Of a stretch of DNA of 43,725 nt, positions 41,471-43,725 are shown in pieces (position 1 is the stretch's first letter; each line of letters opens with the position of its first letter). Below the pieces are notes generated by a model. That model searched no databases and was not told where the DNA came from. It saw only the letters and a program-made list of their open reading frames with translations. Source of the stretch: Clostridiales bacterium (GTDB lineage: Bacteria; Bacillota; Clostridia; Oscillospirales; Acutalibacteraceae). Where the stretch lies: positions 1 to 43,725 of the forward strand of contig DXYG01000013.1 of NCBI GenBank assembly GCA_019415925.1. The letters run 5' to 3'. Position numbers and translations under genes: made by a program.

Positions 41471-42073
41471 TTATAAAACACCGTAAAGCTCTTCAAGAGC
41501 CTCGCCGACATTTTCCTTATCCTTTGTCATAAGTGCAAGCATAACCTTGTAAACGGTTGAGGGATTGTCAAAAAAATTCTTTTTCATTACCATAGCCTGC
41601 TCAAAGGTAGGTGCATATAGCGTAAAGGAAAGCAAATCCATATCTCCGCCCGAAATTTTGCAGATTACGTCAAAGCCGTTTTCGGTTTTCTTTATATCAA
41701 CCGAATTTTCACGGCGCTTTTTCTTTTCACCGAGCAGCTGTATTGCTTTTACATATGCCTTTTCTTTAACAGTGTAGGAAAGTATGCTTTCAAGCTGATT
41801 TGCAATCATTTTTCCGTTGTCGGTAAGCTCGTACGTCTGAGTTCCGTCAACAATTTCACTTTCTTTAATGTTTCCGTTTTTAATCAGATCGTCAAATGCT
41901 GCACTTACTTCAAAATAATTTGCAAGCTCATCAATTGTAATTGCCTGTACAACAAGCTCCTTATCCATATTTTCCTTGACGCAGCTTAAAAGATAGCAGA
42001 TAAGAATTCTGATTTCGTTTTTACTTCTTACACCGCCTAATGTTACGCCCTCATCGAATGTATCAAAAGCCAT
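41471..42073 (-). CDS. DUF4364-family putative transcriptional regulator
   Basis: A 200-residue protein matching the DUF4364 family of Clostridia: N-terminal winged helix (about 10-80, SKNEIRILICYLL and ELANYFEVSAAFDDLIKNGNI), then a C-terminal alpha/beta region. The family is widely present in Firmicutes; targets are unknown. CAGGTGAT precedes the ATG at 42073. It stands alone on the minus strand, between the BofA-like gene and nfeD. Confidence 0.88.
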   Translation of the reverse strand: MAFDTFDEGVTLGGVRSKNEIRILICYLLSCVKENMDKELVVQAITIDELANYFEVSAAFDDLIKNGNIKESEIVDGTQTYELTDNGKMIANQLESILSYTVKEKAYVKAIQLLGEKKKRRENSVDIKKTENGFDVICKISGGDMDLLSFTLYAPTFEQAMVMKKNFFDNPSTVYKVMLALMTKDKENVGEALEELYGVL

Positions 42074-42150
42074 ATAATCACCTGTATTTTAATATTTACT
42101 TTAATTATAACATATAATAAATTAAAAGTGTATATTTTTATTCAAATAAT

Positions 42151-42179
42151 TTGACTATCCGTGTTTGTTATGATAGAAT
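42151..42179 (+). promoter_or_regulatory. Promoter of nfeD-SPFH
   Basis: TTGACT (42151-42156), 17-base spacer, TAGAAT (42174-42179), with TGA before the -10 as an extended element. The ATG follows at 42203. Confidence 0.7.
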
Positions 42180-42202
42180 TATAGCAAGAAAGGAGTAATC
42201 TT

Positions 42203-42640
42203 ATGGAACAATATATGCCTTTCATATGGATAGGTTTTGCAGTATTAATGGCTGTATGCGAAGCATTTACGTCACAGCTTGTGTCAATATGGTTTGTGCT
42301 CGGCTCGGTTTGCGCCGCAATCACTTCAATTTTTACTGATTCAATTCCGATTCAGTCGGCAGTATTTCTTGTTGTGTCGCTTATCGCCCTTATTGTTACA
42401 AGACCGCTTGTAAATAAAATCAGGCAGAAAAAGGGTAAAACAAGCACAAACGCCGACAGACTAATCGGAAAAATCGGAATTGTCCTTTCAGATATTGAGG
42501 ACATACAAAAGGTAGGACAGGTCAAGGTTGAGGGTGAAATCTGGACTGCAAAGTCGCAGAGTGCACCGATTGCCAAAGACAGCAAAGTCAAGGTTCTTGC
42601 AATTGAAGGCGTAAAGCTCATTGTTGAACCTGCAGAATAA
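42203..42640 (+). CDS. NfeD-family membrane protein
   Basis: A short NfeD protein (145 residues) without the protease part: three or four hydrophobic helices (about 5-75) followed by a C-terminal OB-fold domain (about 85-145, GKIGIVLSDI...VEGEIWTAKS...VLAIEGVKLIVEP). NfeD proteins partner with SPFH-domain scaffold proteins, encoded 16 bp downstream here; the pair is usually linked to membrane microdomains and protein quality control. GAAAGGAG precedes the ATG. Confidence 0.92.
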   Translation: MEQYMPFIWIGFAVLMAVCEAFTSQLVSIWFVLGSVCAAITSIFTDSIPIQSAVFLVVSLIALIVTRPLVNKIRQKKGKTSTNADRLIGKIGIVLSDIEDIQKVGQVKVEGEIWTAKSQSAPIAKDSKVKVLAIEGVKLIVEPAE

Positions 42641-42656
42641 ATTTGAGGAGAAAATT

Positions 42657-43562
42657 ATGTTAGGTTTAATTATTTTAGGAATTATTATTTTAATTGTGTT
42701 GCTCATTGTTGTGTGCAACATCAAAATTGTACCGCAGGCTCACGCTTATGTAATTGAAAGACTCGGTACTTACTATGCAACTTGGGACACAGGACTTCAC
42801 GTAAAAATCCCGTTCCTTGACAAAATCTCAAAAAAGGTTTCACTTAAGGAGCAGGTTGTTGACTTCCCACCCCAGCCTGTAATCACAAGAGATAACGTAA
42901 CAATGCAGATTGATACGGTAGTGTATTTTGAAATCACAGACCCGAAGCTCTACTGCTACGGTGTTGAACGTCCTTTAAGCGCAATTGAAAACCTCACAGC
43001 AACAACTCTGCGTAATATCATCGGCGACTTGGAGCTTGATAATACGCTTACCTCACGTGACACAATCAACGATAAAATCAGAATTATCCTTGACGAAGCA
43101 ACAGACGCTTGGGGTATCAAGGTTATTCGTGTTGAACTTAAAAACATTCTCCCACCACGTGAAATTCAGGACGCAATGGAAAAGCAGATGAAGGCAGAGC
43201 GTGAACGCCGTGCAAGAATCCTCGATGCAGAGGGTGAAAAGCGCAGTCAGATTCTTGTTGCCGAGGGTATGAAGGAGTCTGCAATCCTTAAGGCAGACGC
43301 TGTCAAGGAGCAGAAAATCCGTGAGGCACAGGGTGAAGCAGAGGCTATTCTCACAGTGCAGAAGGCTAACGCAGACGCACTCAGAATGTTAAACGAAGCA
43401 GCTCCCACAGAGCGCATAATTCAGCTCAAATCACTCGAAGCATTTACAAAGGCTGCTGACGGCAAGGCTACAAAAATCATCATTCCGTCAGATATTCAGA
43501 GTCTTGCAGGTAATGTAACGGCAATAAAAGAGCTTTGGGACTCTGAAACACCAAAGCAGTAA
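42657..43562 (+). CDS. SPFH/band 7 (stomatin-like) membrane protein
   Basis: A 301-residue stomatin/QmcA-like protein. One N-terminal membrane segment (2-20), the SPFH domain (about 22-190, ending with LKNILPPREIQDAM), a coiled-coil (about 185-250, alternating RERRARILDAEGEKRSQI and repeated AEG/GEA motifs), and a short C-terminal tail. It should oligomerise at the membrane with the NfeD partner. The frame opens 12 codons earlier, overlapping nfeD, but GAGGAG is 6 bases before the ATG at 42657. A terminator follows. Confidence 0.94.
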   Translation: MLGLIILGIIILIVLLIVVCNIKIVPQAHAYVIERLGTYYATWDTGLHVKIPFLDKISKKVSLKEQVVDFPPQPVITRDNVTMQIDTVVYFEITDPKLYCYGVERPLSAIENLTATTLRNIIGDLELDNTLTSRDTINDKIRIILDEATDAWGIKVIRVELKNILPPREIQDAMEKQMKAERERRARILDAEGEKRSQILVAEGMKESAILKADAVKEQKIREAQGEAEAILTVQKANADALRMLNEAAPTERIIQLKSLEAFTKAADGKATKIIIPSDIQSLAGNVTAIKELWDSETPKQ

Positions 43563-43581
43563 ATCAAAATACAGCTCACAG

Positions 43582-43612
43582 CGCAGTCTTTTTGACTGCG
43601 CTTGACTTTTAA
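43582..43612 (+). terminator. Terminator after the SPFH gene
   Basis: GCGCAGTC (43582-43589) pairs with GACTGCGC (43595-43602) around TTTTT, followed by TTGACTTTT. Confidence 0.88.
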
Positions 43613-43628
43613 ATATAAACCATAATTT

Positions 43629-43669
43629 GTCGAGTGCCTCGACGGGCAAATCGGCAGGGTAGCCCCTGC
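43629..43669. repeat. Two different palindromes attached to repeat copy 2
   Basis: GTCGAG-TGC-CTCGAC (43629-43643) followed by G and GGCAAATCG (43645-43653); then GCAGGG-TAGC-CCCTGC (43654-43669) followed by A and GGCAAATCG (43671-43679). The palindromes share no sequence, but the unit structure is the same, and it recurs with a third palindrome in copy 1. Confidence 0.8.
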
Positions 43670-43725
43670 AGGCAAATCGAGTGGAAAAATCGGATTGTTT
43701 GGATAAAACGGTTGCCCGAATTATA
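43668..43725 (+). repeat. Dispersed 58-bp repeat, copy 2 (cut by the window edge)
   Basis: 57 of 58 positions match the reverse complement of 31156-31213. It reaches the last base of the window, so the true repeat may be longer. No coding sequence is visible from 43563 to the end. Confidence 0.9.

Noticed and set aside
1..43725. CRISPR array or cas genes, insertion sequences, rRNA
   Set aside because: No regularly spaced direct repeats, transposase frames or rRNA-like stretches are visible.

Overview
The window looks like chromosomal core DNA from an anaerobic Clostridia-class Firmicute, most like Oscillospiraceae (Ruminococcus-type gut bacteria). Reasons: an IspH protein fused to four S1 domains, a DUF4364 regulator, a TSCPD (TIGR03905-like) protein, a BofA-like protein, a DnaD plus DnaC-type helicase-loader pair, Gram-positive LexA boxes of the GAAC-N4-GTTC type, strong Shine-Dalgarno sites and a moderate, slightly AT-rich base composition. 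A lipoprotein alpha-amylase with a CBM26-like module and a full fructose PTS fit a gut carbohydrate user. I see no phage, insertion sequence, CRISPR array or rRNA.

Layout. 1-3.0 kb: surface alpha-amylase and an SseB-family protein. 3.0-5.6 kb, minus strand: a small PH-like protein behind hisF and hisH (the two subunits of IGP synthase), and tcdA (tRNA t6A cyclisation). 5.8-11.6 kb: a fructose regulon, fruR-fruK-fruA, followed by ptsH and ptsI, so one locus supplies the whole phosphorelay from PEP to fructose-1-phosphate to fructose-1,6-bisphosphate. 11.7-14.1 kb: a TetR regulator with an ABC-2 exporter. 14.2-14.7 kb: a HAD phosphatase (minus). 14.9-20.4 kb: RpiR regulator, BaiN-like flavoprotein, cmk, plsC and ispH-S1, tightly packed and partly overlapping. 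20.4-23.0 kb: HD hydrolase and ligA. 23.1-25.8 kb: a 52-residue membrane peptide, the TSCPD protein, and DnaD/DnaC-type primosome genes. 25.8-26.0 kb: tRNA-Gln(CTG) and tRNA-Pro(CGG). 26.1-31.0 kb: DUF4358 lipoprotein, PcrA helicase, serine hydrolase lipoprotein and a cysteine-rich protein. 31.0-31.3 kb: repeat-rich intergenic DNA. 31.3-32.8 kb, minus: an SOS-controlled Y-family polymerase and a 79-residue partner. 33-40.7 kb: pyrE, radC, uvrB and a type IIA topoisomerase pair (ParE/ParC-like). 40.9-43.6 kb: secG, BofA-like protein, DUF4364 protein (minus), and an NfeD-SPFH membrane pair. The window ends inside a second copy of the intergenic repeat.

The least explained structures are regulatory or repetitive rather than coding. 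(1) A 58-bp sequence occurs twice in opposite orientation (31156-31213 and 43668-43725) with 57/58 identity, and different palindromes are plugged into the same side, each followed by N-GGCAAAT(C/T)G. (2) A 19-bp inverted repeat with one mismatch hides the ribosome binding site of the cysteine-rich protein, and the ligA terminator does the same to the 52-residue membrane peptide. (3) An in-frame Shine-Dalgarno plus ATG lies exactly at the IspH/S1 junction. (4) TTTTGA hexamers repeat at exactly 10-bp spacing upstream of fruR. (5) Two LexA boxes lie at dinB, one filling the space between -35 and -10. Most promoters I could place carry a TGn extended -10.
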